This document shows, one piece after another, positions 50,230 through 62,200 of a stretch of DNA of 64,000 bases. A model generated the notes under the pieces. The model was not told the origin of the DNA, did not search any database, and saw nothing but the letters and a program-made list of their open reading frames with translations. Origin of the DNA: Tetradesmus obliquus. Lineage: Eukaryota > Chlorophyta > Chlorophyceae > Sphaeropleales > Scenedesmaceae. Both the position numbers and the translations under genes were made by a program. Location: assembly GCA_030272155.1 (NCBI GenBank), contig CP126195.1:2401001-2465000 (forward strand), read 5' to 3'. The first letter of the stretch is position 1. Each line of letters starts with the position of its first letter.

Positions 50230-53200
50230 GCGGTGGCGGCGGCGGGGGCGAAAGAAAACCCTTGGTCTGCAACACATCAGCCACGTGGTTGATAGTCATG
50301 AGGTTGGCTGATGCCATCCAAAATGGGAGCTTGCATACTGGCTGCAGATGGCAGTGGTTAGCATTTCAAACTAGCGACCCACATTTCCCGCACCAGACAT
50401 TGGTTTTGGCCCACCACCATAGCCATATCAACCCAAATCAAAACACACACTATTGTGGCGTACTCACCCGATCCCAGCCACACACAGCCGTGTTGAACGG
50501 CCCGCCGTTGCAGATGCCGTTGCCAAGCTCTGTCAGGCCTGTAGCTGCTCCCAGTGCCCTCAGCATGGCCTGGCAGATGGTGGCGTTGTATGTGAGGGTC
50601 TGCGTCTTGGCTGCTGCCAGCTCCGAGGGTGTAGCCGGCGCAGTGATCTGCAGGCAGTGGCGTGACGCAAGCGAAACCGGTTCACAGACGAGCTTGCTGA
50701 CCAGGCCTGCATCTTGAATGTGTAGCAATTGAGCAAAAGAATGCCAAGCCAGCAGCATGTCACAGTACGTATTCTCACTGTTATGTGAGGATACAGCCCA
50801 ACAGCCATTGATTCACCTTGCCTTCTAGGCAGTCACTTGGTTCATCTAGCAAGGCCTTGCCGGACCTAGCAGGGCTGCTCAAGCTCTGTCTGGAGGCATA
50901 ACAGATCCCAAGCAATGCCTTGGCACATTTAGCCACATGCATCACATGTGCTGCCGCTGCTGCTGCTCATGCATAGCCATGCACAAGAGCTTCTATCCTC
51001 TGGTCCACCAGTTGTACAGTTGCCAACAAAAACTTCCACCAAGCCTGCCAGCCGCACACAAGCAACAAACAATCCCCCTGAACGTGCGGCATAGACTTTG
51101 TGAGTGTCTTCACTGACAGTGCGCTGCATTCTGCAAAGAGCTCAGCACTCTCGCTCAAATCCCAAACACACAGTTTCTTCGCGCCCCCAGCCGCACCTGC
51201 AGCAGTCCCCTGCCAGTCACAGGCTTGCGGTTCTTTGCATTCCTGTTGGTGGCAACCCTCGTGGTGACAGTCCTGCCCTGTGCGTACTGCAGCGCCACTT
51301 GCACCGCCAATGCATCATAGTCGATTGGAGCATCCTTTAAAGAGCAGGCTGCAGCAGCTGTCGAGGCTGATTTAGCGGTGTAGTAGCCCTTGGCGCAGGC
51401 GACACAGCCGGCCTGGCCAGTTTTGTCTTGGTAGGTGCCAATGGGGCAAGGGGAGCAAGCCGCCTGGCCTGTGGAGCTGCTGTAGTAGCCAGCAGGGCAG
51501 GCGGTGCACTGGCCCATGCCTGTCGTTCAGCAGGACAATGGCAGCGGGGTGTTGCAAAAGGCGATTGCGAGTGATTGCAGCAAACGCTCTTGTGTTAGGT
51601 TTGATGAACAACCGTGAGAGAGGATAGTTACATGTGGGTCCTTGCACCATCTTAGATGGCATGAGCTACAATAGGTTGAACACATGGTCGGAGACCAGAA
51701 ATGGAGAGTGAGCACCATAGAAAACAATGCACAGTGTCTCAAGGGCATGCAACGAGGCAAAACAGCACACCAGCAGCTGCAGTGCCATGAAGATGGCTGG
51801 CTGGAGCCAGCTGCTGATGGTGCTATGCGCTGCACCGACCGTGCATGTTAAGCCAGTTGCAAGCGTTGCACAGAAGCCTCTACTCCTTTTGAAGCATGGT
51901 GAGCTCACCAGTTGTGTTAGCCATACTGCCAACAGCGCATGGTGTGCACACAGCCAAAGCGGCTGAGCGGTAGGTGCCAGTGGGGCAAGCGTCACAGGCC
52001 AGCCTGGAGTAGTTGCTCGGGGGCACAAAGAAGCCTGGTGCACAGGGCTGCAGTCACAGTCAAACACAGAAATCAAATGTGAGCGCCGATGTAACATGAC
52101 TACATTTGCTTCGCTGCTGCAGTACAGGTGCTTGAACCCGGCGGTCAGCAGAGGCCACTTTTGTTATGAGAGGGTTCAACTTGAAAGCACCCATGCCATG
52201 CCAAGTGTGCCGGTTGATCCAGCCGTCGTGATGAGCAGCTGCATGTCTCATGCATTGATGATGAAAGGCCCATGATCTACAGCCAGCAGCTGTCGTGCAT
52301 GCTGACAAGGCTCACCTCGCATGCAGCTGCACCCATACTGTCCTGGTAGGTGTTGCCGGTGCAAGGCCTGCATATGGCCGCACCAGGAGCTGAGTAGGTG
52401 CCCTGGCCGCACACATTGCAGGTTGACTGGCCTGCGGTGGCAGCGTAGGTGCCGGCTGGGCACGGGACACACTCCTCACCCTGCGTACAAGCATTGCATG
52501 TTTGGTGTGTACAGATGACTGTATATGCAACTCCTCCGGCTGTTCTGAACTACCTATAGCTACTTGTTGATACATGTGCACTGTCTCAGTCCCACCGCCA
52601 AACATCTGGCTGTTAGGACATGCGGATGCTGCCTGGTATGGCAGCAGATGCTCTGGTCAGTGCAGAGAAGCCCACATGTCGCTGAATGTTTACAGCTGCT
52701 GCTGCGATTGCAGTCGGGCATCGCAGCATAACAGCAAGCTTGCTCTCGGGACAGTCGTTTTTGGCTGGAGGGCAGCCCGCACTGGCCAACACAAGCTGCT
52801 TACCCTTTGCACGACGCCTGAATAAGTGCCCGGGGGGCACAGCATGCACGCTGCATCCGTTTCTGTCCTGTAGGTGCCAGGCATGCAGCGCACGCATGCG
52901 CCTGCTCCAGAGGGGTTGCGAGGGTCTGTGGCTGGCAGAGGGCTGTAGCCCTTAGGGCACTCACACACATACTGCGAGCGCAATGTGAGAAAAGCAGCAG
53001 AAAGGACGGCAGCAATGTGCAAGCAAGTCAGCCACACCACGCACACATGAGGAGCGAGGATTGCGTGTGGTATGGGTGTTTGCAAGCCTTGTGCAGACAG
53101 AAGTGGGCCAACAATCCAAAGAGTGGCTTGTGACTTGTTTTCAATGAAAAGCCAGCTGCTGACCACCTAGGTCTTGCAACATTGCAGGCAGGTGAATGCT

Positions 53201-56200
53201 GCTGCTCCTCAGTCTGGCAAGAAGCGTGTTTGCCTAGGCCTACGAGTCCATTGTGATGCATGCACATGTGCTTGCACTAGATGGTTGCAGAATGCAGCCA
53301 CCGTTCCCAAACCATACCTCGACGCGCAGCGCTTGTCCCTTGTACTCCTTGAACTTAGAGAAGTCAAAGGTGCAGCTGTTGGAGCCAACAGGGCACTGCT
53401 GCTGCAGCACCGTCTCCTTTGATGCATCAAAGCTTTTGATGCCAGAGCCAGCTTCTGCCAGCTTCACACGCAGCAGCATGCCCTCAGGGCACTGTGCAGT
53501 GCGGACCTTGGTGGTCTGCAACACAGTGAGGCACCGCAAGCAATAATCAGGAGCGCGGAACACAGGCACAGTGGGCTGCGCCCAACCCGCATCATTGTGG
53601 ACAACAGACTGCAAGCTGCACTGCAGCACCTGGCCAGGCAAGTAGGGTAGCAGTCCAAGCTAGCATCAACATTGAACACGCCCACAATCTCCCGACTTAC
53701 AAAACCATCTGAATTTTCAAAGGCAGCACAGGGCGCGTACCTTGGAGTCACCGAAGATGTACACCAGCCTGCTGCTGTTGCTGTAACCAGGATCGGCCTG
53801 CAACAACAATCAACAGTGCTCTTGTTGGCTCCACTAGATGTGGCATATGTGCATCCCCACAGACAGGAACAAACACATACGCGCACGCACGCACACACCT
53901 GCTCCTGAGGTGCACCTGCACGTGGAGGGCGTGCTCGGTCATAGTGTTGGTGGGCAGGTATGGTGATCACCATGTGTGCATAGATACCTGCTTTGCAGCA
54001 TACCTGGAAGTACAAGTCCTCTATGCAGCTCAGCTGCAGCAGACCAGGCTGGCACCTGCAACACGGTCCCAAGAGCACGTTCATGTTGTCAGCACATGCA
54101 AGGCAGTGGAGGAAGACAATGCATGGTGTTTGCATCAGATGCATGCAGCATATTCTGGACATGCTTTGGTAGTTGGCACAGGCGTTCGCAAGTGATGTCA
54201 GTGCAGGCCGAGGACTGGCGACTTCCCCACGGTTGGTTGTGTCATTCAGTAAGCTGGCAGTGCTTCCCCCGCATACTACCAGCAGTCTGAGTCGTTTGTT
54301 TTGAAACTAATGATGGGTGCACCGTGACCATGACTTAGCACCCACACCATCCTTCACCTTGCGAACGAGCAAGAGGGCTGGCCCTCACAGTCCTTGATGC
54401 TCTGCATGCACTCATCATGGTACTGTATGGATGCCTGCGTGCCTTTTTTCCCCGGGCCAAACTTGCTCATGAAGTCCTGCAGCACAGCCAATGTCACCCA
54501 CTTTAGACGACCCTAGTGGCAAGTTGGGGTGATTGCAAACCTCAGGTGATATGTTGCTGATTGATGGTGTGGCAAGCTACGTCCAACCCCTGCACGCAAG
54601 CATGCCAGCCCCTTGCTGCATTCTTCTGTTTCTGCTGAAGTCTGCTAGCAACAGATCATACATGGACATACTCATCACGCGGCAGTCTGGATTTTGGAAA
54701 TGCATATGCATGCAGCACGCTCGGTTCTGTGTTTTGCAACGGTCAGTGGCACAGCCGACCCCTCTGGTGCTGCCTAAGAGCACTGACAGCTGCTTCATGT
54801 CAAGCTTACGTTCCACAGCGCAAGCCGCGCTTTGCGCCCTTCTTGGCGGGAAGTCAGGCTTGCTGTCACATCTCCTCCTTTTGGCTTCCAATATTTCAAA
54901 GCATCCACACCGTCGCAGTCCGCTCCGTCTCCAGGACTACTGCATACGGCGCTGCGCGACGGCCCGATCAACAAAAGCAGTCCAAATGATTGTCAGAAGC
55001 CAGACAGGAGCAAGAGAGGGGATGTTGGTGCTACACCGTCGCTGATCCATTTGCTGCGAATGTGGCTGGCACTCTGCGCATAGTGCAGCGCTGCAGAGGT
55101 GGACGTCAGTATCACAGCCATACAGGCTGCTGTGTGTTTCATGATCTCACCATTCGCCTGACTTTGCGTCCACCCCTTGAGCATACCAGCTGTCGCCTTC
55201 AACTCTGTTAACGACTCCTGGTTCAAGCGCAGGGAAGTTTGCCTCGCACCAGATCTCAGGGTTCCAAATTTCGAACACTGTGCAGCAAGCAGCAACAACA
55301 GCAGCAGCCATTTGCGACCCATTAGCGTCTGGCTATGGAAGCCCACCTCAACATGGTTTTTTAGCAAATCATATTATGCTGTGCCTTCTGTTGCGGCAGG
55401 CAGTGCTGCGTGCACCAGCCCTGGTGATGACACAACAGCAGACTGTACTATGCATCACGTAATGGACAGGCGCATTGCTGTTGGCAGCGTCGTTTCACAT
55501 CTGCATACATGTAAAGCAGCAAGGCCAAGTGCTCACCATGGCAGCAGCTACATCTATTGCACCACAGCTACGCATACATGCCAAATGCATATGTGCACTC
55601 TGCATCATGATTGTGCTGAGGTATGATTGGCAGCACTCACACCAAAACTCATTTTGGTGTTTGCCGACTATGCCGCCAAGCTTCGTCATCTCTGATGCCT
55701 TTGGGCCTGTGCCATCCTCGCCGTCTTTCAGTGGCCACTGCTTCCAATCGCCGTCGGCGTTCTTCCAGTATCTGCCTGCAAGATCAGCTACATGTTAGTT
55801 CTGCCACATGCCCTGGTTACACATCCTGCAACCCCAGCGCACATAGACACGCATCTAACAAATGCTGATGTGGCAGCTGCTGAATGCATGTGGTAGTGTT
55901 GATCCCGTTCTACCACACAGACATGTTGATCTTTGTAGGCGCAAATGATGACGTGCTTTGACGATACTGGAACCTTCTTGTCAGTGCCTGCTACACCAAG
56001 TACACCCTCAGGCTGCAATGGCTGCTCACAGCTGGTCGCTTTCAACAAGCCATGCAGCAGGTTGCTGTCCCCAAGCCACAACACGCATCTGTGTCTCAGA
56101 CAGTGCTACAGCTGGAATCACAGCCTCAGCAACAGCATGCACACGCCACACACAGTAGCTTGGCACACTCAATTGTTGCCGCCGCCCAGGACCACGTACC

Positions 56201-59200
56201 ATTGTTTTCCCACAGGAAGTTTTCTGCAGAAGTGGATAGCACCGCAAGCAGCAGTTGTACACAAAGTTCAGACAACACGGCCCGGTGTGCCAGCCGGATT
56301 GAAGTAGACAAAATGCCGAGGCTCTGAGTCCAGCTGCCGGTCGCAGAGCTGTGGTCATTCCTTGTTGCAGGCACTACTAATATGGCAAGCGCGGCATACA
56401 TGTTCTCAAGAACTGGTTGCTTTCCCGGGCGATCGGGATGCATGATAATGCAAACTCAGTACAGCAGGTTGCTCGGCATGTGCATCACACTGCGTGATGG
56501 CAACCCTCACCATCCATGCACCCTGGATTGCTGTCCATAAACCTTCTGGAACTCGTGTCCACTCTAAGTTCTCCGACCTTGTGTTTGTCGTAGTCTTCCA
56601 TGCCATGGCGGTAGCTGCAAGGAAGCCAGCATTACAGAGGTGAGCTTCGGTCACGATCAAGAGAACATGGCTGCAAACAGGTATACACACAGCATGCCTG
56701 GCTTTACACTGTCAATTTGACGCGCTGACACGTCCTGCAGCAGCTACGTTGTTGATTGGCGCACTATCTTTTCCAATCTTGCTGTCTTTGTTGCTTCCTC
56801 AAATGTGTTTGCCTCGGATGCCGCATATGTCATCAGTTTGCGTGCATCATGTTTAGTAGTTTTCACTCTTTAATGTTCAGTCTAGACTATGCGTTCATTT
56901 GATTAGGACATCTTGCAGCTCAAGCTCATTTACATGGTGGAAGCACTGCTTGGTGGCCAACATGTAACAAGCTCTATCGCTGCAGCAATCACACGCGTAC
57001 CTGCCTGTACCCCTAGGGGTACCCACATCAATGCACAAGAGACAGGTAGGGAGGGATAGAGAGGTATAGAAGTAGAAGCAGAGGGGCAGTAGTGAGGGGA
57101 GAGCATGACCTTGCTGACATGATCAACTCAGAACATGGGTGTTTTCTTCATCAGGACGCCGGAGACCCTGCTTCACAAGCCGCTAACTCACTCAAACCAG
57201 ATCAGTCATATGGCATGCACGCAAGATAAAAACTGCGCCCAACCTGTTCACGTAGCGGAAGTAGCTTTGGCCGCCTTCGTGACCATTTGGGGGGTTGTCA
57301 AAACCGAACATGTGCACCCAGTAGACGCCACTTGCATCGCCCTGCAGTTCGCCAGTGCCGGCCCGGCAGTAGCGGCAACTCTTCAGTCAGTTCCGCCACC
57401 CTTGCTATGCAGTAATGCAGGTTGATGTGACTGTTGTGAGCCTTGATTGTGCATGTCGCAGCGTGAACGTACATGGCTAGTTAGCCGTCATGTGCTGCGG
57501 TCATGCAAGGAAGTCATTGATCAAACGAGGACCCTTCTCACATCTTGCTTCCTTGGCTGCCAATACTCTCAACCTTTCACCAAGTGTAGTGCAGTGACTG
57601 TTTGCGATGTGCAAGGCCGTGAAGTTGGCTCCACAACTTCAACAACATGGCAAGGCAAGGGCCATTGTAGCACATGTAACGGTTCAGGGTGAGGCGACAC
57701 CCTGAACCCTGCCTCCTGGCATTGCTCACCATGCATGTGTAAGGGAGCTGTGTGACTGTCCTCCAACCTCCGTTGTCTGGGCTGCTCAGGTCATTGGTGG
57801 TGTACGTTTCAGGGTCCACGCTTTCTTCGTTGTCACCAGCCAGGATGTAAGCACATAGCTCTCTGATGCGCTGCTGCTGCAGGTTGTCTTCCGCTGCATC
57901 CAGCATGTCCTGCACCCAGCCAGAGTGACAGGGGTGCCTACACACAAACACATGCACAGCATCATCGAGCGGTGGTACATAGCAATATAGCTGGCTGTTT
58001 GAGCAGGTGAGCACAGCACACGCGTCCCAAAACTCGCACATAGCTAGGTTTCACGCTCAGGTATGCAATGGCAGCCGGAACCTTCGCTGTGAGCTCACCT
58101 CCTTGAGGCTTGATGACAGAGCGAGCAGCTCAACAAGCCACTGACGTGCAACGCCACACCTTATGTGACGCCACATAGCGCAGTCGTGCAGTGGCTGTGC
58201 TGCTCATCATTCTGCCTGTGGCTACATCGATCAGCCAAGTGTACTTACACCAATCACGCAAGTGTACTTATCCACATGTGCACAATGTCCGTTTGTGCAG
58301 GGTGTATTGCAGCAGCTTGCAGGTTGAGTCCTTGCCACACACACCTTGTATCAAATTTGCATTGTTTTAAACACATTCAGGGCATTCAGCATTCACTCAT
58401 ACAGCTCACCAGAGGTACTTCCCGCTGTAACTTGGGCCTGTGAGGTACTCAACGTGCACCAGCCGGCCTCCTCCCGAGCAGTCCATCTTGGGCAGCATTG
58501 TGCCATCAGACTGCATCACAGGCGGTACAACATGAGTAGTCCATCAAACTGATCATCATTTTATCAAAGACACATAAAACACAGCAGAGGGTGCGAGGGT
58601 TGTGTGACAGACGGTTGTTCAAACTTGAGCAACCTCACGCAAGGCTGCGCAGGTCACGAGCCACTGACTCAACTGCACAATCAAAGTCACCGAAAACAGC
58701 TATGCTCAAACTACTACATGCTTGCGGGTTCCCACAGCAGTTGCTGGTTGCAGCTTATGAAGTGGCAGCAGCAGGCGTAGGGGGCTGATGCACTGCACTC
58801 ACAATTGCTGAAGAGGTGAAGTTCAAGACGCGTTGGTCTGTCTCTTCCCAGGTGTTGGCTTGAAGCTTGAAGCTGGTGTCGACTTCACTGCACACCACAA
58901 AGTACGCACACAGGCGGGTTATTTTAAGAAGCAAGCAACCCCATGCATTGTCTTTACATAATGGTTTCTTCACATACACAGAACTTGAGTATCTTACTAG
59001 TCCAATGTGGTGCTGGCATTCTGAACAGCAGCTGAGCTGTTGCTCCCTGTACTGTTGGGGCGCAAAAACAATCAACAGGCAATTTGCAAGTGCAACAACT
59101 GCAGGCAAAGCCTGCTCAAGGCTATGCACTTCAGTAGCGGTTCCGCTAGAGACACAGACCGGCAAGGCAAAGCTATACCGAGCATGTAAGCCAGATGTGC

Positions 59201-62200
59201 CTCCCGGATGCACAGACACTGCATCTCGTGCAGGTGTGGGATGTTCAGGCTCTTGCATGCCAGGCCGGTCCAGGTCGACCAAATTTGCACAATGCGGCGG
59301 GCTGCAGCAGCGCGCACTGATGAGGCCCCCACAACATGCATAGATCAGGAGGTGCAGAGCTGATATCATCCGCCATGCTGCAACTCACATGTTCATGAGC
59401 TCTGCAATGACGTTGAAGGTCATGTTCTTAGGCACACACAGGTATGTCGCCCTGCACGGCAAGTGTGGACAGAGGGTGGCAACATGCACTGATCCAAACA
59501 TATGTGTCGACGTACATAACATTGGATGAGTCTTGGGTTCAGTGCTAAGCTTGTGTATACAAGTGACAACACAGATTGTCGGGCTATGAAAAGGGGCATG
59601 CTGGTGAGTACAAAGCTCGGCTGTCATTCCTACGCACAACACACCAGAAAGGTGTGATGCCAGGTTTAAGTTACTCTGCCGTAGGGTGGCGGCCGCGGTG
59701 TGCTGCCCAACACTGCAACATCTGCAGGAGCTGAGACGCATCAGCAATAGCGCTTTTCAGCGAACAGCCGCCCCCTTCCGCTCACTGCACCGCTGCTGCT
59801 AGCATGCGCAATGCTGCCACCTGCGGGACTGCTTTCCAACAGCTCAATTTGTACGCTAGGAAACCAAAAGCACTCACTTGAATACGTCCTCGCCATCCAG
59901 TCTGTCCACTCCGTACATCTCACGGTATGCTGTCAGCTCCTCGCCCTGCGGCAGGCCGCTCACTTCCGGCTGCTTGCACACCGTGTCACCTGCAGCCACA
60001 CATACCATGACCCACTGCATCAAGCATTATGAGTCATAACTTCCGCATCGCTTCACCCTCATCCTTTCTTTTGTGCAAAGGATGCGTGACACAATCCATG
60101 CATCGCATGCCAACCGCATCAATCGGATTCAACCTTGACCCCAACCCTGCGGGTAACTGGCACACAGTTTACGGAGGGCATCATGGGCTGGGGGCCATGC
60201 TGTTGCTGTTCGGCACAAAGATGCTTGTTGCAATGCCCTAAACCGCATGTCACCTCTACCTGAGAAAGCTGAATAACACCTTTCAACATCCTGCATGCTG
60301 CAGATGACTGGAAGCGAGTTCACGGAGGGCATCGTGGGCCTATGACTCACAAGTACCACGTGTACAAACATATAATCCATGATGCATTGCAACATGGCAG
60401 CCCAAGAAACCAGCAGATATTTGGCCGACATAAAGGATAGGGAAGAGTTCTTACAATAGCTCCCAGGCCCATACCAGGCTTTTCCTTGTCCTTCTCTAAT
60501 TCACGCGCGGAAGAGCATAGGCTCAAGCAGGCTTGCCTGCTTCTGATGCACAGGACTTATAACTTTGTAACTATAACGCAATACTCACCATATTTTGTGT
60601 CGTAGTCCACGGTGCATGTGCTGGCACCGGCCGGGCAAGGCAGCCGCATCAGCACTGACAGCCGCTGTGTGCACATCCACATGCGGCGCTCTGCAGTATC
60701 TACCACAGGGTAGTAGTCGCCGGGGCACAAAAAGGTCATGGGATTGCCTGCCAGTCTGGTGGCGGCTTTTTTGTAGATGCCTGGCCGCAGCAGCCACGGC
60801 GTGCCTAGTTTGGTGGCGTCGCCTTCGCAGAAGAGGCCGTTGAGGGGGTTGAACTGCCTGCAAGGTTTTAGACGAGGTCTAGGTGGTTATGAGAGGCCTG
60901 AGTGAGGTTGCAAAGATGAGGCATCACGTAGCAACGGAACAGGTGCTGAGGAATGCAGTGCTTTTGCCGTGGTGCACAGGTGCCTAGACATGGGCAGCAG
61001 CTGACTTGCCGCCTACCATGCATGTTGCTCCACACTAGGATGCTGGCAACTTCAAGTGACACGTGTGTTCAGCAAGAATGCAACTTATGTGGCTCACCCA
61101 AGGTCAATGTAGGGCACCTGCAAGTAAATGGCAAAACGTGCAGAGAGTAAGGCACCACAGTGAAGGGTCGTGTAAAACATCCACATAGTTTGTATGTTGT
61201 GAGCGGTTCAGCTGCCACAGCAGTTTGCGCCAGCAACATCTGCCAGCAAATAGTTGCCAAGGTTTGCATGCTGCTGCGATCACAGATATTCATGAATAGC
61301 CAGGGCAGATGCCAAAAAACAATGCAGAACAGTGCAGGACAAGTAGCAGCGCAACTTGCTCCACAGCGCAACTTAAGATCCGGCACTCACAAACATGTCG
61401 ATGAACTGGTCGATCCACTTTTCAATTTCGATCTTCAACTTCTCCATGAACAGACCAGCTGGGTTCATCTTTCCCAGGAAATCTGCAGCGAATGTCAGAA
61501 GGTGCACAAACAAACTGGCACATTTGGAGCACGTGGTCGCAACCGCCAAGCTCTAGCAGCTTGTGGGCTGACACTATTCTGACATGTTGATGCAGCCGTG
61601 TGATGCTGCTTGCACAAGCTGCCTGACTTCAGCAGTTTTACCCGCATGCAAATGGTACGCACGGAACTGCCTGGCTGGTTTTTGCGATTAACAGTGCATG
61701 CTGGCAACAACTAGAAACATACGGCATGTCCTGGGTACTACATAGCCCATAGTGCCAAAGAGAGTCTCCTCAGCAAGCTAGAAACATATGTGTATCACCA
61801 TGGCCTGCAATTTCACGTTATGAATAGTAGTTGATGCAGTTCGGGTTGGCAGCAAGCCGTTTAAACGGCCTTAGCTTGCTGCCAACCCAAACTGCATCAA
61901 CTACTATTCATAACTGCAGTGTAGTACATGTACATGTGCAGCATCAGAAATTTATGATGCTGCACATGTACATGTACTACACTGCAGTGTACAGCAGTGC
62001 AGCTGCAGCTGCTTCCAGATCACCCTCAGTTCCTCACCAGCGACACTCTTGAAAACTTTCAGGAGCTCGTCAATAGGCAGGATGCTGATAATCTTCTTGA
62101 CCCAGCCCTGTAGCCAAGACGCAGCGCCAAATGACATGATATGTGAAGGTTAATTAGGTTGACTTGCTCCTAAGACTGATGCAAGTGGCAGACTCGTTTA

